Shown here: piece after piece, positions 54,852 through 64,000 of the stretch
Numbering within the stretch: the first letter of the stretch is position 1
How the letters are laid out: each line of letters begins with the position of its first letter
Assembly: GCF_000242615.2 (NCBI RefSeq)
Contig: NZ_KI912268.1
Coordinates: 1,584,551-1,648,550 of the forward strand
Direction of reading: 5' to 3'
Source of the DNA: Holophaga foetida DSM 6591
GTDB lineage: Bacteria; Acidobacteriota; Holophagae; Holophagales; Holophagaceae
Length of the DNA stretch: 64,000 nt
The notes under the pieces: model-generated
What the model was told of the DNA's origin: nothing
Database searches by the model: none
What the model saw: only the letters and a program-made list of their open reading frames with translations
Position numbers and translations under genes: made by a program

Positions 54852-55952
54852 TTATCTCGGATATTTTTCGACGTCAAGGGCTGGTTTCGTGAGATTCCAC
54901 AGTTCCAGCGCCACACGGGAGGCCCCTTGGCCGTCGATCAGGCCCATGCCATCCCGGCTCTGCTCCTGGCGGCTGTCCTGCCCTTCAGGGCCAAGCCACT
55001 GTTCCAGGGAGTGATAGGTGGGTTCAAGGCTCTCCCCGGGCCCCACGCCCAGATCAAGACAACCGTTATTCATCGCCAGATCCGACAGGATTTCGTGCTG
55101 ACGTTCATTCTGCCCCCAGGCCGCCACTGGGATGCCCATACACAGTGCCTCGTTCAGGGTCACCCCTGCAGAGCACCAGATGGCATCGAATTCCGGGAGG
55201 CGGTTCGTCAACCCGGGTATCCCCTCCAGGAGGGTGCACCCCTTGAAGGGGGCTGCCTGGATCCCCCTGGGCGCGAGAATGGTGCAGGTCCCCATCCAAC
55301 GCTGCTCATTCGAAAGACGCTGAAGCACCTGGAAAGCCCGGCCCGAAAGGTCGGCCCCATCGCTGCCCCCGAAGGTCACCAGGAGCTTGCGCACCGAGAG
55401 GGGCTGGGAGATCTCGCGCTTGGGACGCCGCTTGAGAGCCTCGGGGCTCACCACCACGTACTCGGCTCCCCGCAGGACACGGCAGGCTCCGTGCTGGGCC
55501 TCGCAGGGGCGGATCTTGCGCCCTCCCACACTCTTCACAGGCGCCGTGGGCCAACGGCAGCCTTCCAGGAAGGGCTGAAAGAGGAGGTCCGCCTGCTCGT
55601 GGGCATCACCATCGTCCTCCAGCACCGCGATCTTGAGGGGGCGCAGGGCCTGGATCTGCTCCGACGTCGTATCCCACTGGTCCATCAGCACCAGATGAGC
55701 CTGGTCCTTGAGGGATTGGGGGATGGGGGCGTGGAGATCCTCGCCGAGATCCACCACCGGGCAATCCAGAACCTGGTCCAGGAAGGGATGATGCCCCTCC
55801 CCCAGCCTGCGGGCCCGATCGTCGCCCGATACAGCGAGGGTTGCGAGCCCCCCCAGGGCCCGCCAGTGTGCCTGGAGCACCAGGGCCCGGGCCACATGCC
55901 CAAGGCCAAGTCGCAAATCGGTGTGGATTCGGAAAATGATGTGAGGTTGCAT
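54852..55952 (-). CDS. PseG/SpsG-like nucleotide-sugar hydrolase or glycosyltransferase-fold protein
   Basis: 366 residues with a GT-B fold pattern. The start IIFRIHTDLRLGLGHVARAL matches the R-x-D-x-x-x-x-G-x-GH-x-x-R motif of PseG, which releases UDP from an altrose derivative in pseudaminic acid synthesis. The second lobe begins KLLVTFGGSDGADLSGRAF (about 190-208), and a UDP-binding WCSAGVTLNEALCMGIPV region lies near 258-275. None of the other pse genes is adjacent, so specificity is open; SpsG-like proteins also act in other surface sugars. Flagellin glycosylation would fit a motile cell. It lies upstream of rplM on the same strand. Confidence 0.72.
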   Translation of the reverse strand: MQPHIIFRIHTDLRLGLGHVARALVLQAHWRALGGLATLAVSGDDRARRLGEGHHPFLDQVLDCPVVDLGEDLHAPIPQSLKDQAHLVLMDQWDTTSEQIQALRPLKIAVLEDDGDAHEQADLLFQPFLEGCRWPTAPVKSVGGRKIRPCEAQHGACRVLRGAEYVVVSPEALKRRPKREISQPLSVRKLLVTFGGSDGADLSGRAFQVLQRLSNEQRWMGTCTILAPRGIQAAPFKGCTLLEGIPGLTNRLPEFDAIWCSAGVTLNEALCMGIPVAAWGQNERQHEILSDLAMNNGCLDLGVGPGESLEPTYHSLEQWLGPEGQDSRQEQSRDGMGLIDGQGASRVALELWNLTKPALDVEKYPR

Positions 55953-56020
55953 GGCCTTTTCGCAGAATTTAGGAGATGAGTCTAGCCGGAGTGGGTGGGT
56001 TTTGGATTATCCTTTTCCCT

Positions 56021-56088
56021 CGTCCGAGGAGCGCTGCGAGACCCCGTCCCAGGCTCGGACCCCGACTCAGTCCAACGGCGCTCACCAG
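56021..56088 (+). promoter_or_regulatory. S-adenosylhomocysteine (SAH) riboswitch upstream of ahcY
   Basis: The leader carries the SAH-riboswitch consensus: CGAGGAGCGCTGC (56025-56037), CCAGGCTCGG (56049-56058) and AACGGCGCTCACC (56074-56086). P1 pairs GTCCGAG (56022-56028) with CTCGGAC (56054-56060), and the pseudoknot pairs GAGCGC (56029-56034) with GCGCTC (56078-56083). GCTCACC (56080-56086) could instead pair with GGTGAGC (56112-56118), enclosing an AAACC/GGTTT hairpin, which would compete with the pseudoknot. SAH binding is expected to turn on ahcY, the enzyme that removes SAH. The start codon is 67 bp beyond. Confidence 0.92.
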
Positions 56089-56154
56089 ACAAACCCGCCG
56101 GTTTGATTCAAGGTGAGCAGAGCCTGTTCTTGCTGGCACATTGCGGGAGTCCCC

Positions 56155-57564
<1,410 letters not shown>

Positions 57565-57568
57565 GGCT

Positions 57569-59740
57569 TCACGGTTTCGCGCGACTACCGGCTTTTTTCC
57601 CCGTAGTGGGCTTCCACCTCCGGGCCTGGGCCTCAATCCGGGCCCGCTCGGAGGCCGGAAGCAGTTTGGCCGTGTGCTCCCGCTCCCAGGTCCATCCGTG
57701 GTGTTTGTCGCCGGCGAGCACGTACCAGAAATAGGCCTGGGCGAGGTCAGCCGAAACACCCAGGCCGTTTTTATAGATCTCACCGAGTTCGAATTGATCC
57801 TCGGGGGATCCATCTGCTGCACGCGCCTTTCGCCAAGCTAAAGCCTGGGCTCCGATTCTGGTGCGCTCGGCGCCAGGGAGCAGGCCATCCAGGCGCTCCC
57901 TTCCGTCACTCCCAAAGTCGCCCGCCACCATGTACCAGAAATACGCCTGGGCCAGATCTCGGGGCACACCAAGCCCCTTTTCATACATTTCGCCCAAGTC
58001 TCGCTGATTTTCCATCTGGCCTTTATCGGCGGCTTTCCGGTACAGAAGCACAGCCTTGGGAAGATCCTTGGGGACTAGGTGTCCCTCTCGATACATCTTG
58101 GCCATTTCACCCAAAGCCGCTGCATCCCCCCTCTCCGAAGCCTTGGTGAACCAGCGGATGGCATCTTTTCCGCTCTGAAAAGTGGGGTCATCCACATCCC
58201 GGTAGAAGCGCCCGACATTGGCCGTCCAGTAAGGATTCGGGTCGTGGTCCGCCGCCTCCAGATGCCAACGCAAGGCCCGCCGTGAGTCCTTAGGCGCATG
58301 GTGGCCGGACTGGTAGGCGCCGGACAGCATGCTCATCGAACCGAGATCCCCGATTTCCGCTCCCCGGCGAAGGAAGGCGAGCCCCTTGGCATCGGCCTCC
58401 TCCTTGGTGTAGGCGGCACGGCATTCCTCATCATTCCAGTAGAGGCATCCCACGCCGTAGTAGTAGCCCACGTTCGCCTGAGCGGCCTGGGCAAACAGGC
58501 GCTCGGCGCGCTCCAGATCCCGGGGGAAGTGCTTGCCGCTCACGAGTTCGATGCCCAGCGTATACATGGCATCAGGCTCCCCCAGTGCCAGGGCCCGGTC
58601 CAGCCAAGCGCGGGCTTCAGCGACCTCGGCAGGAGAGAGAGGATGTTCCAGGAGGAACCGCCCGTGCTCGACCATGGCCATGGGAATGCCGGTCTTGGCC
58701 GCCTCAGCGATGGCCCGATTGCGGGTGGGCTGGTCTGACTCCATATACCCGATCGCGAACCTGCCGTACACGCTCCCCTTGGCCGCCAGAGGCTTGGCCA
58801 GCTTGAGCACCCTCTCGAGCCCCTTCTCGTGCATGGCTGCCAGCAGGTCCCTTTCCTCCGGTGTGGGATCCGGAGCCCTGTCGGCCTGGATGGAAATCGG
58901 GGGCGGGATCGCCGCCGTGGGGTGGGTGGGGGCCGGAGCAGCGGGAGCCCCCGGCACGAAGTAGAAGTCCCCGATGATCGAGCTGTTCTCCCAGGGGGTC
59001 TGCTGCTGGCTGGACGCCTTCAGCACCTCTGCCCGGGTCCGCTTGAACACGTCTTCCAATTTCTGGCCCGGCGCCTGGAGCTGGTTCAGGAGTGCTGCGG
59101 TGTATATCCCGTGGGCCCCGCTGCCGTCCGCCGCCGTCCGGCCCGGGGCCGTCGCAAAGGCCACGAAGGTCCCGGTGGGCGCATCCACCTGGGCCAGGCC
59201 CTGCTGGGTACTCCGGAAGCTCCGCCCGAAGGGGTTGTTCCGGCAGGCGTCCAGGACCAGGATGTTCAGCCGGTTCTTGGCCGTGTCCATCTTGGCCAGA
59301 ATGGCGTCCACCTCCACCGCCTCCCCCGCCACCTCGTCCTCATGGGCGATATCCGCGCCGACGGGGATCAGGAAGTTGCGGCCCTTCACCTGCATGCCGT
59401 GCCCCGCGAAATAGAAGAGCCCCACCCCCCCTTCGGCGATGCGGGCACCGAAACTGCGGATCGCCTCCCGCATCTGGGAGCGGCTGGCATTCTCCAGCTC
59501 CGTCACGGCGAACCCGCATCTGGCCAGGGCATCCCGAACGGCCCTGGCATCGTTCACCGGGTTCTTCAGCGGCGCATCCTGGTAGCCACTGTTGCCGATC
59601 ACCAGTGCTATCCGAGGCTCCCCGGCAGATTCCGTGGCCTGGACCTGCACCCCCCTCCCGGGCTCCACAGCCCCCCCCTGAGGGGCGCCCCAAAGGGCGA
59701 GGGGCACCAGCATCAGGACAGGATAGGCACGGGAACGCAT
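57569..59740 (-). CDS. Exported caspase-family (C14) protein with Sel1-like repeats
   Basis: ATG 59740 gives 723 residues with a signal peptide (YPVLMLVPLALWGAP). The caspase-like p20 domain (about 42-265) has the catalytic histidine H114 (YFAGHGMQ) and cysteine C166 (LDACRNNPF), so the dyad is intact. A proline/alanine spacer (about 265-295) leads to a C-terminal array of Sel1-like repeats (about 300-710), for example LGEMYEKGLGVPRDLAQAYF and LGEIYKNGLGVSADLAQAYF. Such exported orthocaspases with protein-interaction repeats may process envelope proteins; no substrate is known. Its stop lies four bases from the ahcY stop. Confidence 0.9.
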   Translation of the reverse strand: MRSRAYPVLMLVPLALWGAPQGGAVEPGRGVQVQATESAGEPRIALVIGNSGYQDAPLKNPVNDARAVRDALARCGFAVTELENASRSQMREAIRSFGARIAEGGVGLFYFAGHGMQVKGRNFLIPVGADIAHEDEVAGEAVEVDAILAKMDTAKNRLNILVLDACRNNPFGRSFRSTQQGLAQVDAPTGTFVAFATAPGRTAADGSGAHGIYTAALLNQLQAPGQKLEDVFKRTRAEVLKASSQQQTPWENSSIIGDFYFVPGAPAAPAPTHPTAAIPPPISIQADRAPDPTPEERDLLAAMHEKGLERVLKLAKPLAAKGSVYGRFAIGYMESDQPTRNRAIAEAAKTGIPMAMVEHGRFLLEHPLSPAEVAEARAWLDRALALGEPDAMYTLGIELVSGKHFPRDLERAERLFAQAAQANVGYYYGVGCLYWNDEECRAAYTKEEADAKGLAFLRRGAEIGDLGSMSMLSGAYQSGHHAPKDSRRALRWHLEAADHDPNPYWTANVGRFYRDVDDPTFQSGKDAIRWFTKASERGDAAALGEMAKMYREGHLVPKDLPKAVLLYRKAADKGQMENQRDLGEMYEKGLGVPRDLAQAYFWYMVAGDFGSDGRERLDGLLPGAERTRIGAQALAWRKARAADGSPEDQFELGEIYKNGLGVSADLAQAYFWYVLAGDKHHGWTWEREHTAKLLPASERARIEAQARRWKPTTGKKAGSRAKP

Positions 59741-59833
59741 GCCCCGGATTCTATCCCCCAATCAGGCGAACAGCGTGAAAGGCGGCCTCGATCACCCCAC
59801 TTTTGCCCCATCCTGGAAGCTGGAGGAATATGC

Positions 59834-60502
59834 ATGACCAAGCGGTATGAGGTCGATGGCCTGCTCTTCGACCTGGATGGCACGATGCTGGACACGGTGG
59901 CGGACCTGGCGGAGGCCACGAACCGGATGCTCCGGGAGCTGAGACAGCCTGAGCGCACCGTGGCGGAAGTCACGGCCTTCATCGGGAACGGCATCCGGGT
60001 GCTGGTGAAGCGGTCCGTCTCCGAGGGCCGGGAGAGCACCCCTGCCCTTCTCGAAGAGGCCTACCACGCATTCCAACGGCACTATGCCGAGGTCAACGGG
60101 CTCGCCACGCGGCCCTATCCGGGCGTCATGGAGGCACTGACGGATCTCCAGTCCCGGGGCCTCAAGCTGGGTTGCGTCACCAACAAGTCCGAGGCCTTCA
60201 TCTTCCCCGTGCTGGACGGCCTCGGCATGTCCAGCTTCTTCGGCAGCGTGGTGGGCGGGGACACCCTGCCCCAGCGCAAGCCCGACCCCGAGCCCCTCCT
60301 CCACGCCTGCCGCCAGCTGGGCATCGAGCCGCGCCGGACCCTGATGGTGGGCGACTCGCCCAACGACGCCCTGGCTGCCCGCCGGGCGGAGATCCCTGTC
60401 CTGCTGGTGACCTACGGCTATAGCGCCGAAACGCCTCTGGAGGAGATCGACTGCGACGGCCTGATCAACAGTCTGGAGGACCTTTCGGATTGGCTGGCTT
60501 GA
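59834..60502 (+). CDS. gph: Phosphoglycolate phosphatase-like HAD hydrolase
   Basis: 222 residues, start fixed by TGGAGGA. HAD motif I LLFDLDGTMLDT (about 10-21), motif II CVTNKS (about 115-120), lysine in RKPDPEPLLHACRQLGI and motif IV MVGDSPNDALAARRA (about 175-189). The cap is of the Gph type, so 2-phosphoglycolate from DNA repair is the likely substrate, though HAD specificity is hard to read. It is divergent from the caspase gene and stands alone. Confidence 0.87.
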   Translation: MTKRYEVDGLLFDLDGTMLDTVADLAEATNRMLRELRQPERTVAEVTAFIGNGIRVLVKRSVSEGRESTPALLEEAYHAFQRHYAEVNGLATRPYPGVMEALTDLQSRGLKLGCVTNKSEAFIFPVLDGLGMSSFFGSVVGGDTLPQRKPDPEPLLHACRQLGIEPRRTLMVGDSPNDALAARRAEIPVLLVTYGYSAETPLEEIDCDGLINSLEDLSDWLA

Positions 60503-60508
60503 GACGGC

Positions 60509-61321
60509 CTATTTCCCAGCCCCCTGCCGCGGATTAGCCCCCAGGAAGTATGTAAACTCCTCACCCTTCACCACGAGGACTCCGCGCCAGGTGTCCTCGA
60601 TCAGCCACTCCGCCTCGCGGCCGTCCTCCAGCCTGAGACCGCCTTCCGCATGACACTCGCCTGGAGTCGCCCGAGAGAAGTCCGCCTGGGCAACTTGGCG
60701 GGCATTGGAAAAGAATCGCCGGACTTCAGCCTCATTCAGAACGAACGAACACTGCCCAGCCTTCTGGGCATCGCTCGTATAGAAGCTTCCCCCCTGGGAG
60801 AATGTGACTGAGACAATCCGCCCCAGGATCAGGCTCCTGGCCGCCCGGTTGGGGACGGGATCGGCGGCAAGGCCCATCGGGGCGTCAAAAACCTTAGCTC
60901 GGGCCTTCTCGCCGTAGAAATACCCCAGACGGCCATCCGCCAACATAAGTGATCCTCTTCGGTTCCGATCAATGAACCAGCGCCCCTTATCTCCGTTCAC
61001 GAAAGTGATCTCCCCTATCGCATGGCATCGCGTGTAGGGCAGATAGTCCCAGGTGTACCAATCGATCGGGCGGGAGGAGCGGAAAAAGTCCCGAACATCC
61101 TTTTCGCAGAGCACAAAAGCTGAGCACTCGGATTCCGTTTCGTCTGAAGAACTGAGATCTTTTGCCCAAGCTCCGTTCTCCCGGATGTGGACCGATCTGA
61201 TCCGGGAGACCTTATAGGAAGGGGGAAGCGCATGCCCCCTGTTGTCCCCCAAGGGGATCTGCGAAAATGCAGGCAGGAGCAATATAAAGCAGGACAGGCA
61301 GGCCAGGAATCTGGTCACCAT
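60509..61321 (-). CDS. Exported protein with two copies of one domain, possible immunity protein
   Basis: 270 residues with a signal peptide (FLACLSCFILLLPAFSQ). Two related units of about 75 residues follow: about 65-140 (CEKDVRDFF ... CHAIGEITFVNGDKGRWFID) and about 190-262 (NEAEVRRFF ... CHAEGGLRLEDGREAEWLIE). Each has a paired cysteine, an F-F motif and a strand ending in a tyrosine/glycine turn. I recognise no named family. The start overlaps the upstream amidase gene by seven bases, so both are translated together. A periplasmic protein coupled to a peptidoglycan amidase is the expected layout for effector immunity. Confidence 0.7.
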   Translation of the reverse strand: MVTRFLACLSCFILLLPAFSQIPLGDNRGHALPPSYKVSRIRSVHIRENGAWAKDLSSSDETESECSAFVLCEKDVRDFFRSSRPIDWYTWDYLPYTRCHAIGEITFVNGDKGRWFIDRNRRGSLMLADGRLGYFYGEKARAKVFDAPMGLAADPVPNRAARSLILGRIVSVTFSQGGSFYTSDAQKAGQCSFVLNEAEVRRFFSNARQVAQADFSRATPGECHAEGGLRLEDGREAEWLIEDTWRGVLVVKGEEFTYFLGANPRQGAGK

Positions 61322-61920
61322 TTTGCACTGGCCGCTTCAGAAGGGTTTTTCCACGATACATCCGGATGACGGTAGATTTCTGAAGCCCTGACCCCCTTGT
61401 GACTGCAAATCACATTAACAATCCATTTCAACGCAACTTGCTGTTCAGATGTTATGGAGTCATATTCAGGCTCTTTTTTGCCTTTGACCGCATGGTAATA
61501 CCCAACCAACTCAATGCCCACGCTATCGGCATTCCCGGGAAACCGCTCTGGATAGTCTTTCTGGTATTCCAATTTACTGATGTCCCTAGGTTTCATCTTG
61601 GAGAGCATCCTTGCCTGGTCTGGCTTACAGCGATGCTCCACCATGCACCGAGGCTTCAACAATCCAACATGCCCGCAGGTAAAGTCCAGGGATGCCACCT
61701 GGACAATCGTCCCGTCCTTATCAATGTAGAAGTGGGCGCCAACTCCTTGTTTTTGGGCAGCTGAATTCAGAGCCCCTGCCAAGGTTGTCCCACCCGTCTG
61801 ATGAACCACTATTCCATGAATAGTCGACATCTTCCTGCGCCCCAAGGCAGCAATCGGACGTATCAGGATATTGGTATGCACTAAATAACCGTCTTTGCGA
61901 AAAAGCACTCCAGAAGCCAT
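61315..61920 (-). CDS. N-acetylmuramoyl-L-alanine amidase (amidase_2 type), possible secreted effector
   Basis: ATG 61920 with GGAGGG upstream; 201 residues without signal peptide. Zinc ligands: H40 in GIVVHQTGG and H185 in YRHPDVSWKNP; a catalytic glutamate fits VGIELVGYYHA (about 135-145). The third ligand position has N rather than the usual D. The enzyme cuts the amide between N-acetylmuramic acid and the peptide. Lack of a signal peptide with a coupled exported partner resembles type VI or contact-dependent amidase effectors. The gene is visibly more AT-rich than its surroundings, suggesting recent transfer. Confidence 0.8.
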   Translation of the reverse strand: MASGVLFRKDGYLVHTNILIRPIAALGRRKMSTIHGIVVHQTGGTTLAGALNSAAQKQGVGAHFYIDKDGTIVQVASLDFTCGHVGLLKPRCMVEHRCKPDQARMLSKMKPRDISKLEYQKDYPERFPGNADSVGIELVGYYHAVKGKKEPEYDSITSEQQVALKWIVNVICSHKGVRASEIYRHPDVSWKNPSEAASAKW

Positions 61921-62093
61921 GCATCCCTCCAATCAGTGGTGGCACAAGATCAGCCAGCAGAAAGAGGATGTCACGCTAAAAATGAACAAGCAATGATAAG
62001 CGAAAAATCAGAATATCCGACTACACCCCTGGAAGGTTCCCAAGATGACTCCTCCGCTCTGGAGGGAATGAACCATCCGAATCAATTACCTGA

Positions 62094-62537
62094 CTACCTC
62101 TCCCGATAGATGTTGCTCACGGCCTCCAGGGGCAGCCTGAGCCCCCGCCGGTAGTCCTCCAGGCACTGGAGCACAAAACCCGAGCGGGGGCGCACGGCAA
62201 CCTCCTCCGGGGTGAGCCAATGGCAGGCCAGGATGTCGGAGTCCTGGGGGGCCGGGACAGCTCCTTCGGGCACGCTCCCGATGAAGCAGGCCCGGACGTA
62301 GTCCTTGCCGTTCCGGGCCTGGAGCTGGTAGATCCCGAGAAAGGCCTCCGGCTCGAAGGCCAGGCCGGTCTCTTCGCGGGTCTCCCTCACCACCGCCTCC
62401 AGCAGCGTCTCCCCGGCCTCCACATGACCCGCAGGCTGGTTGAAGACCCGCTCGGGGTGGACACCATCCGTTTCCTCCACCATGAGGAAACGCCCATCGC
62501 ACTCAATGATGGCGGCAACCGTGAGAGACCAGGACAT
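62094..62537 (-). CDS. Nudix hydrolase
   Basis: 147 residues. The Nudix box G-x5-E-x7-REUxEE-x-GU is complete from GHVEAGETLL to REETGL (about 37-59), binding metal and diphosphate substrates. NudJ-like (thiamine- or nucleoside-diphosphate acting) is possible by size and the C-terminal CHWLTPEE. It lies upstream of an inverted-repeat element that separates it from ackA. The 172-bp gap toward the amidase gene (61921-62093) holds nothing I can name. Confidence 0.87.
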   Translation of the reverse strand: MSWSLTVAAIIECDGRFLMVEETDGVHPERVFNQPAGHVEAGETLLEAVVRETREETGLAFEPEAFLGIYQLQARNGKDYVRACFIGSVPEGAVPAPQDSDILACHWLTPEEVAVRPRSGFVLQCLEDYRRGLRLPLEAVSNIYRER

Positions 62538-62569
62538 GGGAACTCCGAAAAGGGAAAGCTATAAAGATC

Positions 62570-62656
62570 AACGCAGAGGGCGCGGAGGAATAAAGGAGAG
62601 AGCGCAGAGGAAAAGCCAAAGGTGCCTTTGTGCTTTTTCTCCGCGCCCTCTGCGTT
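62570..62656. repeat. Inverted-repeat element between ackA and the Nudix gene (CGCAGAG family)
   Basis: AACGCAGAGGGCGCGGAG (62570-62587) and its perfect complement (62639-62656) form 18-bp arms. The 51-nt interior has GAGAGCGCAGAGG (a third copy of the unit) and an AAAGG/CCTTT mini stem. It closely matches the outer arms at 10717-10905. Confidence 0.82.
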
Positions 62657-62679
62657 CCATCATTCTCGTTTACCGAGCC

Positions 62680-63861
62680 CTACCGAACGAACTTGGCGGT
62701 GTAGCGGGCCATGGCCAGCTCTTCGTTGGTGGGAACCACGGCGACCTTCACGCGGCTCTCGGGCTTGCAGATGAAGCGGGGATCCTTGCTGCGGGCATTG
62801 TTCACCTTCTCGTCGATCTGGATGCCGAAGAGTTCGGAGAGGTGACTGCAGATCCAAGCCCGGAGGCGGGGACCGTTCTCGCCGATGCCAGCGGTGAAGG
62901 TGATGACATCCACCCCGTTCATGGCGGCGGCGTAGGCCCCGATGTACTTCAGCACACCATAGCCCAGCATCTCCATGGTCAGGCGGGCCTGGTCATTGGA
63001 GTCCCACTGGTCCTCGACGTCGCGGCAGTCGGAGGAGATGCCGGAGACACCCAGGAGACCCGAGTGTTTGTTGAGCAGGTTGTTCAGGCCCTTGGCATCC
63101 AGGTTCTCCTTCTCCAGGATGGTCAGGATGGCACCGGGGTCCACGCTGCCGCAGCGGGTGCCCATCACCACGCCTTCCATGGGGGTGAGGCCCATGGAGG
63201 TGTCGATGCTCTTGCCGTTCTTCACGGCCGTGATGGAGCTGCCGTTGCCCAGGTGGCAGGTGATGATCTTGAGCTGCTCGATGGGGCGCCCCATGAGCTC
63301 GGCCGTGGCCTCGGCCACGAAGCGGTGGCTGGTGCCGTGGAAGCCGTAGCGGCGCAGACCCAGCTTCTTGCAGAGGTCGTGGGGCAGGCCGTAGGTGAAG
63401 GCGTAGTCAGGCATGCTGTGGTGGAAGGCCGTATCGAAGACCGCCACGTGAGGCACATCCGGGAAGATCTCCATGGCGGTCTTGATGCCCATGGCATTGG
63501 CGGGATTGTGCAGGGGGGCGTAGAAAGCCAGGTCCTCGATCTCCGCGAGGATGGCAGGGGTGATCACTTCGGGATCCCCGAAGTTGGGGCCGCCGTGGGT
63601 GACGCGGTGGCCCACGCCGGACACCTTCTGGTCCTTGAGAACGGTTTCGTGGAGCTTGTCCATGATGTGGCCCAGGGCATCCCGGTGGTCCTTCATGTCC
63701 GAATCCAGGCGCCCCTTCTCGCCATTGATGGTCCAGCGGATGAAGCCCTCCTTCATGCCGATGCGCTCAGCAATGCCATCGGCCAGAGAGTCTTCCGTGG
63801 CCATGTTGATCACGGTGAACTTCAGGGAGCTGGAACCCGCATTAAGGGTCAAGATGATCAT
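62680..63861 (-). CDS. ackA: Acetate kinase
   Basis: 393 residues from ATG 63861, GGAGGAA upstream. It makes ATP from acetyl phosphate, or the reverse. Conserved parts: LTLNAGSSSLKF (about 4-15), HRVTHGG (about 83-90), the catalytic-region FDTAFHHSMP (about 140-149), GFHGTSH and CHLGNGSS (about 204-212), and FTAGIGENG near residue 325. The phosphotransacetylase gene is not in the window. Together with the [FeFe] hydrogenase it supports fermentative acetate and hydrogen metabolism. The last 139 bases of the window hold no gene that I see. Confidence 0.97.
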   Translation of the reverse strand: MIILTLNAGSSSLKFTVINMATEDSLADGIAERIGMKEGFIRWTINGEKGRLDSDMKDHRDALGHIMDKLHETVLKDQKVSGVGHRVTHGGPNFGDPEVITPAILAEIEDLAFYAPLHNPANAMGIKTAMEIFPDVPHVAVFDTAFHHSMPDYAFTYGLPHDLCKKLGLRRYGFHGTSHRFVAEATAELMGRPIEQLKIITCHLGNGSSITAVKNGKSIDTSMGLTPMEGVVMGTRCGSVDPGAILTILEKENLDAKGLNNLLNKHSGLLGVSGISSDCRDVEDQWDSNDQARLTMEMLGYGVLKYIGAYAAAMNGVDVITFTAGIGENGPRLRAWICSHLSELFGIQIDEKVNNARSKDPRFICKPESRVKVAVVPTNEELAMARYTAKFVR

Positions 63862-64000
63862 ATCCGTTCCTCCAAACCCCCCATTCTACCGCGCAGATCT
63901 GGATCTGTAACCTCCGGAACACACCCCGGCCAGAGCGCACCCGGAGCACCGGACAGGCTCGGCCACGCCATTGCAATCCCCCAGGATCCCCAGGTGACTG

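Noticed and set aside
58829..60502. A long version of the gph protein starting inside the caspase gene region
   Set aside because: The extra 335 residues are shadow sequence. ATG 59834 has a TGGAGGA site and starts exactly where HAD homology begins.
63890..63910. AGATCTGGATCT near the end of the window as an operator
   Set aside because: It is not a true palindrome and stands alone; too weak to list.

Overview
The window is a 64-kb piece of a high-GC, Gram-negative, motile, very probably anaerobic bacterium. lpxD, an OmpA-type lipoprotein and TonB-like domains point to an outer membrane. motA, motB and a chemotaxis receptor point to swimming. A group-B type [FeFe] hydrogenase and acetate kinase point to fermentative or acetogenic anaerobic metabolism. 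The gene mix, with many hybrid histidine kinases, FIST and HD-GYP proteins and short dispersed repeats of the CGCAGAG/CTCCGCG type, fits the Acidobacteriota class Holophagae (Holophaga/Geothrix-like). That assignment is inference; no search was possible. Apart from the cut IS21 element at the left edge, the window reads as chromosome. I saw no tRNA, rRNA, CRISPR array or prophage.

Layout. 1-0.7 kb: right end of an IS21-family element (istB). 0.8-2.8 kb: an HD-GYP phosphodiesterase that seems to have lost its receiver domain, and a receiver protein. 3-10 kb: nagZ, a chemoreceptor, a nucleosidase, a SPOR-NlpC/P60 lipoprotein, a LysR/YeiH divergent pair and a membrane protein. 10-19.6 kb: recO, polA, serC, a large membrane hybrid kinase and a DHA2-type MFS exporter. 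19.7-25.3 kb: two very large exported or anchored proteins of unknown function. 25.4-28.2 kb: a FIST sensor and hybrid kinase operon. 28.3-29.8 kb: pepD and a strong bidirectional terminator.

29.8-33.1 kb: a compact minus-strand operon encoding a two-cluster ferredoxin, an AprA/FrdA-like flavoprotein, a PhlG/phloretin-hydrolase-type C-C hydrolase and a small beta-rich protein. It is the best candidate here for an undescribed catabolic system. 33.5-37.8 kb: a DUF1275 protein, a degenerate sigma-54 activator, a full NtrC-type regulator and a YihY-type membrane protein. 38-40.9 kb: two tandem near-identical MFS carriers, each followed by a terminator.

40.9-46.2 kb: a signalling island. An FHA-GAF-hybrid kinase-HPt protein is divergent from a Ser/Thr kinase fused through a membrane span to a TonB-C-like domain; an OmpA lipoprotein follows and an OmpR-type regulator converges on it. 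The FHA domain next to a threonine kinase suggests a link between Ser/Thr phosphorylation and phosphorelay at the cell envelope.

46.4-55 kb: lpxD, motAB, fabD, the [FeFe] hydrogenase protein, and the rplM-rpsI-rpsB-tsf translation cluster. 55-64 kb: a PseG-like protein, ahcY under an S-adenosylhomocysteine riboswitch, a caspase-Sel1 protein, gph, an AT-richer amidase/exported-protein pair that looks like effector and immunity, a Nudix hydrolase and ackA. Inverted-repeat elements of one family lie at about 2.8, 10.7, 49.2 and 62.6 kb.
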